Source of the DNA: Betaproteobacteria bacterium
GTDB taxonomy: Bacteria > Pseudomonadota > Gammaproteobacteria > Burkholderiales > Usitatibacteraceae
Length of the DNA: 64,000 nt
NCBI GenBank assembly: GCA_016720925.1
Contig: JADKJR010000006.1
Location: 186,001-250,000, forward strand
Reading direction: 5' to 3'
Shown here: positions 19,589 through 28,191 of the stretch, piece by piece
Layout: the number at the start of each line of letters is the position of its first letter
Position numbering within the stretch: position 1 is the stretch's first letter
Program-made: the position numbers and the translations under genes
Notes under the pieces: model-generated
Database searches by the model: none
What the model was told of the DNA's origin: nothing
Seen by the model: the letters and a program-made list of their open reading frames with translations, nothing else

Positions 19589-21458
19589 TCACCCCAGTAG
19601 CCACGCGTTGCGGCGGGCCTTGGCATCGATCGGCGTGTCGTTCATTGTCAGCGAACAAGTTTGTGCGGCTTGCGCCTGTAGCGTCACGGGAAAAGTCTTG
19701 AGTTCATCGCGGCGAAACGCGGTCAGTTCAATGCGCGTGTCCGGCGCATAGGTGCGCAATCGACGTTCCAGCGTGGCCGCCGATACCCGCAGGCCGTCGA
19801 TCGCGATCACCGAATCGCCCGCCGAAAGTCCGGCAAGTTGCGCGGCACCGCCGTCGAATACATGCAGCAGCTTTGCGTCGCCATTGGGTTCCCCGCCGAT
19901 CTTGGCGCCCAGGGTCGCGGGAGCGGCACCGTCACGATGTGCGTGGCCGGGGATCTTCCACATCAGATCAATGGCGACCTTTGCAAAGAGCGGCGATAGA
20001 TCAAGGTCGTTGGTGCCTTCGACCGCGTGCGCAAAAAAATCGGCCAGCGGAATGCCGGCGGTTTGCTCGGCAATTGCCTGCACGCCGCCCTCGGGCACGC
20101 CCTGGCAAGCCTTGCCATATGCTTTCCACAACGTGCGCATCACATCGTCGAGACATTTGGCGCCTTGCGTACGCTCGCGGATGGTGAGATCCAGCGCCAG
20201 CGCGACCATGGCGCCTTTTTGGTAGTAGCTGACGATGGCGTTCGGTGAATTCTCATCTTGCCGGTAATACTTGACCCAGGCATCGAAGCTGGAATCAGCC
20301 ACGCTTTGCTTCAGGCGTCCAGCCTGCGACATCACGCGGCCGATGTTCTCCGCGATCAGTTCCAGATAGGCGAGCGTATCGATCAGGCCGGTACGCACCA
20401 GCACAAGATCGTCGTAGTAACTGGTAAATCCTTCGAAGAACCAGAGTTGCCGCGTGTAGGTTTCGCGCGTCAGATCGTAAGGCGTGAACACCTCGGGCTT
20501 GATGCGCTTCACGTTCCACGTGTGGAAATACTCATGCGAGGCGAGTCCGAGAAAACGCCGGTAACCCTTGGAGACTTTCTTTTCATTGGCCAGCGGCAAA
20601 TCGTCGCGATTGCAGATCAATGCGGTCGAGGCGCGATGCTCGAGGCCGCCATAGCCATCGCCCACGGCCAGGATCAGGAACCAGTATTCCGGCATCGGCG
20701 CTTCGGCGGTTTGCGGTTCGAACAGGCGAATCTCGTATTCGCAAATCTTCTTCAGGTCCGCGCACAGCCTGGGCATGTCGGCGCGGTGTTTTCCGGTGAT
20801 GACGATATGGTGGGGCACGCCGCAGGCCTCGAACGAAGCGTGGGTGAACGACCCCATCTCCACGGGATGATCGATCAGCTCATCGTAATTGGCAGCGGAA
20901 AAACCGCCGAAGGATTTTGGCTTAAAGGGTGAAACACTAGCACTGGTAAGGCTTGCAGCGGCATTATTGCCTGCAAGGCGCGCCAGGTACTTGAGTTTGA
21001 TGCAGAGAAGTGGCGACCCGCCAGGCCGCATATTGTTCGCCAACCGGTGGCGCGATGTCAATTTCACAAGCAGCGTTTTCCTTGCCGAGCGGCAGCAGGA
21101 ACACGCTCGTGCCATTGAAGAATCCATGGGTGTCGTCGAGATGCGCGGCGCGCACCGACAAATCCCATGCGTAGATTTCATAGGTCAGCGCAATCGGCTG
21201 GATGGAGGTCTCGCATTGCCAGGTGGCTTTGTCAACCTTGTGACACGCCAGTGCTTTTCCAGCGGATTCAGCGCGCATGCTGACGATATGGCGCGCGAAC
21301 TCGCGGATCATGTAACTGCCCGGAATCCACGCCGGCAACGTGAAGCGCTGCCCCGCAGGATCCGGGTCGGTCACGGTAACCGTTACTTCGAACAGATGCG
21401 CTTCGGGATGGCTGGGATGGATTCGGTAGTGAATCGGAGGCGGGAGGGAAATTGTCAT
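19589..21458 (-). pseudogene. M61-family aminopeptidase with PDZ domain, interrupted by a palindromic repeat
   Basis: The N-terminal M61 domain (MTISLPPPIHYRIHPSHPEA...WRVATSL) and the catalytic plus PDZ part (SFGGFSAANYDELIDHPVEMG, zinc motif LASHEYFHTWNVKR, PDZ near GLSAGDSVIAIDGLRV) lie in different frames. A repeat copy at 20932-20998 separates them. Removing those 67 bp joins the halves in frame as WRVATSLHPPFKPKSFGG. Alternatively, if one extra base in the copy is an error, the usual 66-bp element would be read through as 22 codons without a stop. The intact enzyme would be a glycyl-aminopeptidase-like metallopeptidase. It is divergent from the receptor gene at 21555. Confidence 0.8.
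20932..20998. repeat. Dispersed palindromic repeat, copy 3, inside the M61 peptidase gene
   Basis: The ends AAACACTAGCACTGG and TACTTGAGTTT match the family, with a centre GCTTGCAG...CTGCAAGG. It is 67 bp, one longer than most copies; the extra base is in the right arm (CCAGGTACTTGAG against CCAGTGCTTGAG elsewhere). No clear target duplication is seen. Confidence 0.8.
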
Positions 21459-21554
21459 GATTTCAAGGTTACCGAAAAAAACATCGTCTCGCGCGATTGG
21501 ACGCGATTAGATTATGATTCCCCGGTCGTCATATTTTCTCATTCGGGAGTCACC

Positions 21555-23156
21555 ATGAAGCAATTGTTCGCAGTCGTCTTCGCCGCCTCGTTGGGCGTGG
21601 GCGCCGCTATCGGCACGGCCGCTGTTGATGCCAAAACGCTCCGCTGGGCCAGCCAGGGCGATATCGCCACGCACGATCCGCACGCACAGAATGAATCATT
21701 CAACAACCAGTTCAACGGCCAGATCTACGAGCAATTGCTGGTGCGTGACAAGAACATGAAACCGATCCCGAGCCTGGCGACCGAATGGAAGCAGACCTCG
21801 CCGACCACATGGGTGTTCAAATTGCGCCAGGGCGTGACTTGGCACGACGGTTCAAAATTCACCGCCGACGACGTCGTGTTTTCGGTCAACCGCTCGGCCG
21901 CCGACACCTCGAACATGAAGGTCTATGGCAACGCCATTGGCAAGCCGCGAAAGATCGACGACTACACCGTGGAGCTGACGACGCCGGTGCCGAACCCGGT
22001 GCAGATCGACATGGTCAGCGCCGGCAATATTTTCATCATGAGCAAGGCGTGGTGCGAAAAGAACAAGGTCGAAAAGCCGCAGGACTTCAAGAACAAGGAA
22101 GAGACCTACGCCATTCGCCACGCCATGGGCACCGGGCCCTACATGCTGGTCACGCGCGAGCCGGATGTGAAAACCGTGCTCAAGAAAAACCCGAACTGGT
22201 GGGGCATCAAGGAAAAACGCTTTGAGGGCAATGTGGACGAAGTGGTCTTCACACCGATCAAGGCCGCCGGCACGCGTGTCGCCGCGCTGTTGTCCGGTGA
22301 AGTCGATTTCGTCCTCGATCCCCCGCTGCAGGACCTGGAAAAACTGAAGCAGGAAAAATCGCTGAAAGTGTACGAGGGCCAGGAAAACCGCGTGATCTTC
22401 ATCGGCATGGATCAGGCCCGCGATGAACTCCTGTATTCAAACGTGAAGGGCAAGAACCCGTTCAAGGACAGGCGCGTTCGCCTCGCCATGTATCAGGCGG
22501 CGGATGTCGAAGCCCTGAAGAAGACCGTGATGCGCGGCTTGTCGGTGCCGACAGCCATCAACGTTTCCGCGCCCAAGGGCGCCGGCATCCCCGATTCGAT
22601 GGACAAGCGCTATCCGCTCGATATCGCCGCGGCGAAGAAACTGCTGGCTGAGGCGGGATATCCCAACGGCTTTGAAGTCACGATGGATTGCCCGAACGAT
22701 CGCTACCTCAACGACGAAAAAATCTGCGTGGCACTTGCGGGCATGTGGTCGAAGATTGGTGTGACCGTGAAAGTTGCCGCGATCCCGAAAGCCAACTACT
22801 TTCCGAAGGTCCAGAAGCTCGATACCAGCATGTACATGCTCGGCTGGGGCGGCGCCACCACGGACGCGATGTTCACCATGAAGCCGGTCCTGCACAGCCG
22901 CAACGACAAGGGCGCGGGCGAATACAACTGGGGCAATTACAAGCTGCCTGAATTCGACGACCTGATCGAAAAGGCCGAATCCGAGATGGACATGAAGAAG
23001 CGCCAGGAGATGATCAACAAGGCGATGCAGATGCACCACGACAATGTGCTGCACATTCCGCTGCATCTGCAAGTGATCCCGTGGGCGTCGAAAGCCAGCG
23101 TCAGCGTGGTCCATCGGCCGGATAACTGGCTGGAAGTTTCCTGGATCAAGATGTAA
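21555..23156 (+). CDS. Periplasmic peptide-binding protein (SBP_bac_5), third copy
   Basis: The 533-aa receptor has signal peptide LFAVVFAASLGVGAAIGTAA, then KTLRWASQGDIATHDPHAQ and the same family blocks as the receptor at 8118 (FKLRQGVTWHDGSKFTADDV, RDELLYSNVKGKNPFKD). ATG 21555 is preceded by GGGAG 5 nt upstream; an upstream extension of the frame overlaps the M61 gene and is rejected. It is the first of a receptor pair without a permease or ATPase, so it may use the importer at 0.7-4.7 kb or one elsewhere. Confidence 0.9.
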   Translation: MKQLFAVVFAASLGVGAAIGTAAVDAKTLRWASQGDIATHDPHAQNESFNNQFNGQIYEQLLVRDKNMKPIPSLATEWKQTSPTTWVFKLRQGVTWHDGSKFTADDVVFSVNRSAADTSNMKVYGNAIGKPRKIDDYTVELTTPVPNPVQIDMVSAGNIFIMSKAWCEKNKVEKPQDFKNKEETYAIRHAMGTGPYMLVTREPDVKTVLKKNPNWWGIKEKRFEGNVDEVVFTPIKAAGTRVAALLSGEVDFVLDPPLQDLEKLKQEKSLKVYEGQENRVIFIGMDQARDELLYSNVKGKNPFKDRRVRLAMYQAADVEALKKTVMRGLSVPTAINVSAPKGAGIPDSMDKRYPLDIAAAKKLLAEAGYPNGFEVTMDCPNDRYLNDEKICVALAGMWSKIGVTVKVAAIPKANYFPKVQKLDTSMYMLGWGGATTDAMFTMKPVLHSRNDKGAGEYNWGNYKLPEFDDLIEKAESEMDMKKRQEMINKAMQMHHDNVLHIPLHLQVIPWASKASVSVVHRPDNWLEVSWIKM

Positions 23157-23179
23157 ATCCAGCGGATGATGAAGTGCCG

Positions 23180-23199
23180 AGGGCCGGTTTTCCGGCCCT
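23180..23199 (+). terminator. Possible intrinsic terminator between the two receptor genes
   Basis: A perfect 8-bp stem AGGGCCGG / CCGGCCCT with a TTTT loop is followed by TTGCATTTTG. The trailing T-rich tract is weak. It starts 23 bp after the first receptor's stop and may lower expression of the second receptor relative to the first. Confidence 0.55.
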
Positions 23200-23255
23200 T
23201 GCATTTTGTGGGCGCGCAGTTCACTGTACGCATGACCAATAAACGGGGAGGCAAC

Positions 23256-24845
23256 ATGGTATTTCGCGCGCTACTGGTACTTCTGATTGTCATGTTCGCA
23301 TCGACCGCATCGGTCGCGAAGAATTTCCGCTGGTCCTCGCAAGGCGACGCCGCGACGCTTGACCCGCACAGCCAGAACGAAACGTTCAACAACGGCATCA
23401 ACAATCTCGTTTACGAGACGCTGGCAAATCGCGGCCGCGAAAATTTCTCTAAACACGTGCCGGGGCTGGCCGTATCGTGGACCAATACCGGTCCGCTCAC
23501 GTGGGTGTTCAAGCTGCGTCAGGGCGTGAAATTCCACGACGGCACGCCGTTCACTGCGGATGACGTGGTGTTCTCTTTCAATCGCGCGCGTGAGTCGACG
23601 GTAACGTTCCGCCTGTACTCGACCCAATCCGGAATCGCGAAGAAGATTGACGACTACACCGTCGAGTTCACGACGCCGGTGCCGAATCCGGTGATGCTCG
23701 ATACGGTCATCAATATCCAGGTCATGAGCAAGGCGTGGTGCGAGAAAAACGGCGCCGCGAAGCCGCTCGATTACATCCGCAAGGAAGAAACCTTCGCGAC
23801 CCGCAATGCGATGGGCACCGGGCCTTACAAGCTGGTGGCGTGGGAGCAGGGCGTGAAGATCCTGCACAAGAAGAATCCCGACTGGTGGGGCATCAAGGCC
23901 GGGCAATACACCGGCAATATCGAGACCATCGACTACCGTCCGATTTCCAATGGCGCTACTCGCATGGCCGCACTGAAATCGGGCGAGATCGATTTCGTCC
24001 TCGATCCGTCGGTGCAGGACGTGCTGCGTTTGCGCGATGACGCCGATGTGAAAATCTGGGAAGGCCAGGAGCAGCGGCTGATCTACCTCGGCACCGATCA
24101 GGCGCGCGACGAATTGCTCTATTCCGACGTGAAGGGCAAAAATCCGTTCAAGGACAAACGCGTTCGGCTGGCGTTGTATCAGGCCATCGACATCGAAGCG
24201 CTCAAGACTTCCGTCATGCGTGGCCTGTCGATCCCGACCGGCATTCCGCTACCCGCGGGCCCCGGCGCTGGCGTGCCGGTGGAGATGGAAAAGCGCCATC
24301 CCTACGATCCGGCGAAAGCCAAGAAGCTGCTGGCCGAGGCGGGCTATCCGAACGGCTTCGGATTCACCTTGCATTGTCCCAACGATCGGTATGTGAACGA
24401 CGAAAAAATCTGCGTGGCGATCGCCGGCATGTGGGCGCGCGTGGGACTCACTGTCCGCGTCGAGCCCATGACCAAGGCAAACTTCTTTCCGAAAGTGCAA
24501 AAGCGCGACACCAGCGCCTTCCTGGCCGGCTGGGGCGGCGGCTCCACCGATGCGATCTTCGCCTTGAAGCCGATCATGCATAGCCGCGATGGCAAAGGCG
24601 CGGGTGACTCCAATTATGGTGACGCCAAGATTCCCGAGCTCGATGCATTGATCGACAAGCTCGAAGGCGAAATGAATCTCGTGGAGCGGCAGGCCATGAT
24701 CAATCGCGCCGTCAAGATCATGCAGGATGAAGTGCACGTGATTCCGTTGCATCGGCAGATGATTCCATGGGCGTCGCGGAGGAATGTAACGGTGTTGCAC
24801 CGGCCGAATAATTTGCCGGACTTGCATTGGATTACGATCAAGTGA
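23256..24845 (+). CDS. Periplasmic peptide-binding protein (SBP_bac_5), fourth copy
   Basis: The 529-aa receptor is closely related to the preceding gene; blocks such as RDELLYSDVKGKNPFKDKR and LLAEAGYPNGFGFTLHCPND are shared. The signal peptide is FRALLVLLIVMFASTASVA. ATG 23256 has GGGGAGG 4 nt upstream and is preferred to ATGs further 5'. The pair looks like a tandem duplication that has diverged in ligand-contacting parts. Ligand and partner transporter are unknown. Confidence 0.9.
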   Translation: MVFRALLVLLIVMFASTASVAKNFRWSSQGDAATLDPHSQNETFNNGINNLVYETLANRGRENFSKHVPGLAVSWTNTGPLTWVFKLRQGVKFHDGTPFTADDVVFSFNRARESTVTFRLYSTQSGIAKKIDDYTVEFTTPVPNPVMLDTVINIQVMSKAWCEKNGAAKPLDYIRKEETFATRNAMGTGPYKLVAWEQGVKILHKKNPDWWGIKAGQYTGNIETIDYRPISNGATRMAALKSGEIDFVLDPSVQDVLRLRDDADVKIWEGQEQRLIYLGTDQARDELLYSDVKGKNPFKDKRVRLALYQAIDIEALKTSVMRGLSIPTGIPLPAGPGAGVPVEMEKRHPYDPAKAKKLLAEAGYPNGFGFTLHCPNDRYVNDEKICVAIAGMWARVGLTVRVEPMTKANFFPKVQKRDTSAFLAGWGGGSTDAIFALKPIMHSRDGKGAGDSNYGDAKIPELDALIDKLEGEMNLVERQAMINRAVKIMQDEVHVIPLHRQMIPWASRRNVTVLHRPNNLPDLHWITIK

Positions 24846-24962
24846 ATACGGTTAGCTGAGAGGACGTCTTGAACATGCAATGCCTGCTTTCGGCCAGATG
24901 CGACCCTGCAAATGCATCGCTGGAATGGCGAGTTTTTGAGGACGCTTGAATTTCAGGCAGGC

Positions 24963-25028
24963 AAACACAAGCACTGGCGCGGCGTTCCAAGTGTTTTCAG
25001 GCGAAGCAGCGCCAGGGTGCTAGAGTTT
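24963..25028. repeat. 66-bp dispersed palindromic repeat, copy 4
   Basis: The arms AAACACAAGCACTGGCGCGG and CGCCAGGGTGCTAGAGTTT lie 117 bp after the fourth receptor's stop. Confidence 0.8.
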
Positions 25029-25844
25029 GCAACTGTCGCTTTCAAGTTGCCGGATGGGTGTCACCTCTCCGCGACCAAGCGCGAAATGACGCGTTTGCTT
25101 TTTCAAAAACGACGTACTATTTTGTTTCATGTGATTGATCACGCAAGTATTTGTTATCCACACCTCTGAAATTGACGCTTTACAAACCGTCAATTTGGAG
25201 GGCTACATCAACATTGGCGCGCCAAATGGAATGCCACCTCGCTCCCAGTGCGCAAATGCGGAGGAATGGGCCGCGCCGCGTCGTTATTCGATTCTTGTCG
25301 CGATGTTTGTAATCTGCTTGTTGGCTGTTCTTGGGCCACCACCGCGCCGACTTTTTCGCAGGCAATTGTGCCTCTTGGAATAACACTTTTGGTCGCGTCC
25401 GTGATCGGCGCAAGCCAAGTCCGCGTCCATGAGAAAAAGCCGTGGTAGCGCGCCGGAAGCAATATCATTCCGACTGACCGACGAAGGTCTAGAGACAACT
25501 TTTTCCTACGACGGCAAGTGCTTAGTATGAGGTTATTCAAAGAATGACAGTTGTTCGACAATGGTTTCATCCGGAAATGTGGGCAGGTATTGCTTAAGAT
25601 TCCGTTGGCGAATCTGCGCCCCAACGCGGGCGGCCGTTGGCGACAGCGGACGGTTTTGTTGTGAACTAATGCGAAACTGGATCATGGACACCTCATGAAA
25701 AACGAAGTTTCTTGCCCTGATTCAATTGCCATTTTGAGCGCTAACTCTCGCTCAAGGTCGCTCCCTTTGGTCGCTGGACGCCGCAAAAGCGCACCACCTT
25801 TTACCTCAATCGTTCGGCATAATAAACTCCCCTCGGAGGCTATC
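25029..25844. other. Long gap without a confident gene; possible broken two-helix membrane ORF
   Basis: This stretch is less GC-biased than its surroundings and holds no recognisable family. On the plus strand, a hydrophobic segment YSILVAMFVICLLAVLG (about 25285-25335) in one frame is followed in another frame by FSQAIVPLGITLLVASVIG and HEKKPW ending at 25448. Together they would encode a small protein with two membrane helices if a frame change near 25340-25370 is assumed. A GGAGGG at 25196 precedes it, but the start codon is unclear. I assign no function. Confidence 0.3.
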
Positions 25845-26279
25845 GTGTACGAAGCAAAGACCAAACCCACCGAAGTCAGCGTCACCTCATACCTCGCCGG
25901 CATTGAAGACGAATCGCGGCGCAAGGACTGCAAGGAGATTGCAGCGCTCATGAAGCGTGTCACCGGATGCGCGCCCAAGATGTGGGGCCCCAGCATCGTC
26001 GGGTTCGACCGCTATCACTACCGGTACGAAAGCGGACACGAAGGCGACGCGTGCGTGGTGGGGTTCTCCTCGGGCAAGGGGCACATCAGTGTCTATCTGG
26101 TTTCAGGTTACGAGGCAGCGGAAACCAGGGCGCTGCTTGCGCAACTTGGAAAATACAAGATCGGCAAGGCGTGCCTCTATATCAAGCGGTTGTCGGACGT
26201 GCAGCTTCCGGTGCTGGAGCAACTGGTTGCAAACTCCGTGGCGGAGACCAGGCGCCGCTATCCACAAGCGAGGAAGTGA
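25845..26279 (+). CDS. DUF1801-domain protein
   Basis: The 144-aa product has the DUF1801 (YdhG-like) fold: DESRRKDCKEIAALMKRVTG, then KMWGPSIVGFDRYHYRYESG and a C-terminal ISVYLVSGYEAAE segment. The biochemical role of the family is unknown. I start it at GTG 25845, preceded by CGGAGG at 5-nt spacing; the open frame extends 50 codons further upstream without homology-like features. Confidence 0.8.
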   Translation: MYEAKTKPTEVSVTSYLAGIEDESRRKDCKEIAALMKRVTGCAPKMWGPSIVGFDRYHYRYESGHEGDACVVGFSSGKGHISVYLVSGYEAAETRALLAQLGKYKIGKACLYIKRLSDVQLPVLEQLVANSVAETRRRYPQARK

Positions 26280-26414
26280 CACTTGAGTCGCGCGAATCAA
26301 CAGGGAGGCGGGCGATCGATGGAAAGTAGTGCTACATTTGTCCGCAGCGTCGACCATTGCAATCGCGACTATCGAATTCGGCGTTGCTCGCTTTCGTTCG
26401 TGTGAGAGGTCATC

Positions 26415-26759
26415 GTGTCCCGGAAACCAGCGCTACTCTTCATTGCAGCATTGTTTCTTGCTTTCACCGGCATCGCGCCGGCGAAGGCGGCGGTCGATGC
26501 CGAGGCCGCCGAGGCGCTCGCCCGGAAGAACGCCTGCTTCAAGTGTCACGCCATCGACAAGACCAAGGTCGGCCCGCCGTATAAACGTGTTGCGGCGCGG
26601 CTCAAGACCAAGCCGGACGGCGTGGAAACGATCATCGAACACATCACGACCGGCCCGCTCATCGAGTTGCCGGACGGTACTAACGAGAGACACAAGATCA
26701 TCGACACCAAGGATCCGAAGGAACTCAGGAATCTGGCGGAGTGGATTCTTTCGCTTTGA
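26415..26759 (+). CDS. Small periplasmic c-type cytochrome without a distal Met
   Basis: The 114-aa product has a signal peptide (LLFIAALFLAFTGIAPAKA), and the mature part has one haem-attachment motif CFKCH at residues 41-45, followed by KVGPPYKRVAARLK as in cytochrome c551/c552 proteins. There is no Met after residue 1, so the usual sixth haem ligand is missing; His in the IIEHITTG or NERHKII segments could substitute. The start is GTG 26415, with GAGAGG upstream. It would be a periplasmic electron carrier or sensor. The 6-bp gap to the convergent gene leaves no terminator. Confidence 0.8.
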   Translation: MSRKPALLFIAALFLAFTGIAPAKAAVDAEAAEALARKNACFKCHAIDKTKVGPPYKRVAARLKTKPDGVETIIEHITTGPLIELPDGTNERHKIIDTKDPKELRNLAEWILSL

Positions 26760-26765
26760 AAGCCG

Positions 26766-27197
26766 TCAGGTGAACGCGTTGGCCCCAACCATCGCCCAGC
26801 CCAATGCGAGCACGAGATAGCGCGCGCATTTGCCGATCGCCAGCATCGCCAGCGCAAGCCAGGGATTGATGCGCAGCCAGCCGGCGGCCACGCACAGCGC
26901 ATCGCCGATCAACGGCACCCACGACAGCAGCAGCGTCCATTCGCCATAGCGCCTGAGCCACGCCAGCGCCTTGCCTTCCGCTTTGTTGGGGACGATGCGG
27001 CCGATCAGGTAAGAAGTCATGCCGCCCAGCGTGTTGCCGATCGTGGCGACAACGATTGCTTCCCAGAACAGTTGCGGGAATTTGGCGAGTACCGCGACCA
27101 GCGCGATTTCCGAATTGCCGGGGAGGATGGTGGCGGAGACGAACGCGGACAGGAAGAGGCCCCAGAGGCCGGTTTCGGGAGACAGGTCAAACGGCAT
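26766..27197 (-). CDS. YqaA-like small inner-membrane protein (SNARE-associated/VTT family)
   Basis: The 143-aa product has four predicted hydrophobic segments and the family motifs ATILPGNSEIALVAVLA, ATIGNTLGGMTSYLIGR and SWVPLIGDALCVAAGWLR. These are typical of YqaA and related to DedA proteins. DedA-family members are implicated in lipid carrier flipping and membrane homeostasis; the role of the short YqaA branch is unknown. It is a complete single gene. Confidence 0.85.
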   Translation of the reverse strand: MPFDLSPETGLWGLFLSAFVSATILPGNSEIALVAVLAKFPQLFWEAIVVATIGNTLGGMTSYLIGRIVPNKAEGKALAWLRRYGEWTLLLSWVPLIGDALCVAAGWLRINPWLALAMLAIGKCARYLVLALGWAMVGANAFT

Positions 27198-27224
27198 GGT
27201 TGGAGTGCATGGTAGCCCGCGGTA

Positions 27225-27289
27225 GGGTGGGCAAAGCGCAGCGTGCCCACGTCATTGTCGATGGTGGGCACGCTGCGCTTTGCCCACCC
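27225..27289. repeat. Perfect 26-bp inverted repeat (GGGTGGGCAAAGCGCAGCG type)
   Basis: The arms at 27225-27250 and 27264-27289 are exact complements around a 13-nt loop. The motif GGTGGGCAAAGCGCAGCG is a well-known intergenic repeat type in many Proteobacteria. It sits in the 5' region of the YqaA-like gene, next to repeat copy 5. Confidence 0.8.
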
Positions 27290-27300
27290 GCGAAAAGCAT

Positions 27301-27366
27301 AAACACTAGCACTGGTGCGGATTCCGGACATAAAATGCCAAGAATACCGCGTCAGTGCTAGAGTTT
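27301..27366. repeat. 66-bp dispersed palindromic repeat, copy 5, overlapping the phhA stop
   Basis: The left arm AAACACTAGCACTGGTGCGG and right arm CCGCGTCAGTGCTAGAGTTT are clear. On the minus strand the element's first nine bases, AAACTCTAG, encode the last two residues (Lys-Leu) and the stop of phenylalanine hydroxylase. Confidence 0.85.
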
Positions 27367-28191
27367 GACCAATTTGTCCTCTGGGATTGTCGCATTGGCG
27401 GCGATGTCCGGGCGTTGCTTCAGCACGGTGTAGTACGGCGTGAAATCCGGCGCGGTGGCGTCGAACAATTCGTGAAAACTGTCGATGACGAAATACGTTT
27501 CCTGAAACGTATCGATCTTGTAATTCGATTGCATCACCCGCAGCAGCTCGAACTTGATGCGATTTGGTTTCGGGCTCTCGACGCAGTAGGGCAATTCACC
27601 CGCCGAGGAAAGGATGCCCGCCCCGTACGTGCGCAGACCCTTGGGCGTGCGGATCAGCCCGAATTCCACCGTGTACCAGTAAAGTCGCGCGAGGTAATCG
27701 AGCGCATTGAGGCCCTTGGCCTTTACGCCGCCCTTGCCGTACGCTTCCAGGTAATCCGCGAACACTTTGTTGAACAGCAGCGGCACGTGGCCGAAGAAAT
27801 CGTGAAAGATATCCGGCTCGACGATGTACTCGAATTCCTCGGGATTGCGCAGCCACACCGACACCGGGAAGCGGCGGTTGGCGAGATGCGTGAAGAACAC
27901 GTCGTCGGGCAACAGGCCCGGCACGGCGACCAGCGTCCAGCCGGTGGCCGCAATGAGCTTGACGTTGATTTCATCGAAATGCGGAATGCCCGCGCTGAAA
28001 TTCAGCGTCGCGAGAACATCGCAAAATTCATCGCAACCGTACTTGGGCACCAGCACCGACTGGCGCGCGTACAGGCGTTTCCACAATTCCTGTTCGGCTG
28101 GGGTGTAGCGCGCGTAATCCTGCTCCACCGTGTAATCCGGCCGCATCTGCGAATAGTCGCCGCGCAGCGCGTGATCAGTTTGTCCGGCCAC
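27358..28191 (-). CDS. phhA: Phenylalanine 4-monooxygenase
   Basis: The 277-aa monomeric bacterial aromatic-amino-acid hydroxylase converts Phe to Tyr with tetrahydropterin and O2. The two His iron ligands are in DIFHDFFGHVPLL and the Glu ligand in YWYTVEFGLI; the substrate/pterin region TGWTLVAVPGLLP is intact. The start is GTG 28191, sharing one base with the preceding TAG, so it is coupled to the hydrolase gene. No pterin dehydratase (phhB) is adjacent. The last two codons and the stop come from a repeat element. Confidence 0.93.
   Translation of the reverse strand: MAGQTDHALRGDYSQMRPDYTVEQDYARYTPAEQELWKRLYARQSVLVPKYGCDEFCDVLATLNFSAGIPHFDEINVKLIAATGWTLVAVPGLLPDDVFFTHLANRRFPVSVWLRNPEEFEYIVEPDIFHDFFGHVPLLFNKVFADYLEAYGKGGVKAKGLNALDYLARLYWYTVEFGLIRTPKGLRTYGAGILSSAGELPYCVESPKPNRIKFELLRVMQSNYKIDTFQETYFVIDSFHELFDATAPDFTPYYTVLKQRPDIAANATIPEDKLVKL

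Noticed and set aside
20889..21554. An upstream extension of the third receptor gene to 20889
   Set aside because: It overlaps the divergent M61 gene and the repeat element; the signal peptide and a good ribosome-binding site fix the start at 21555.
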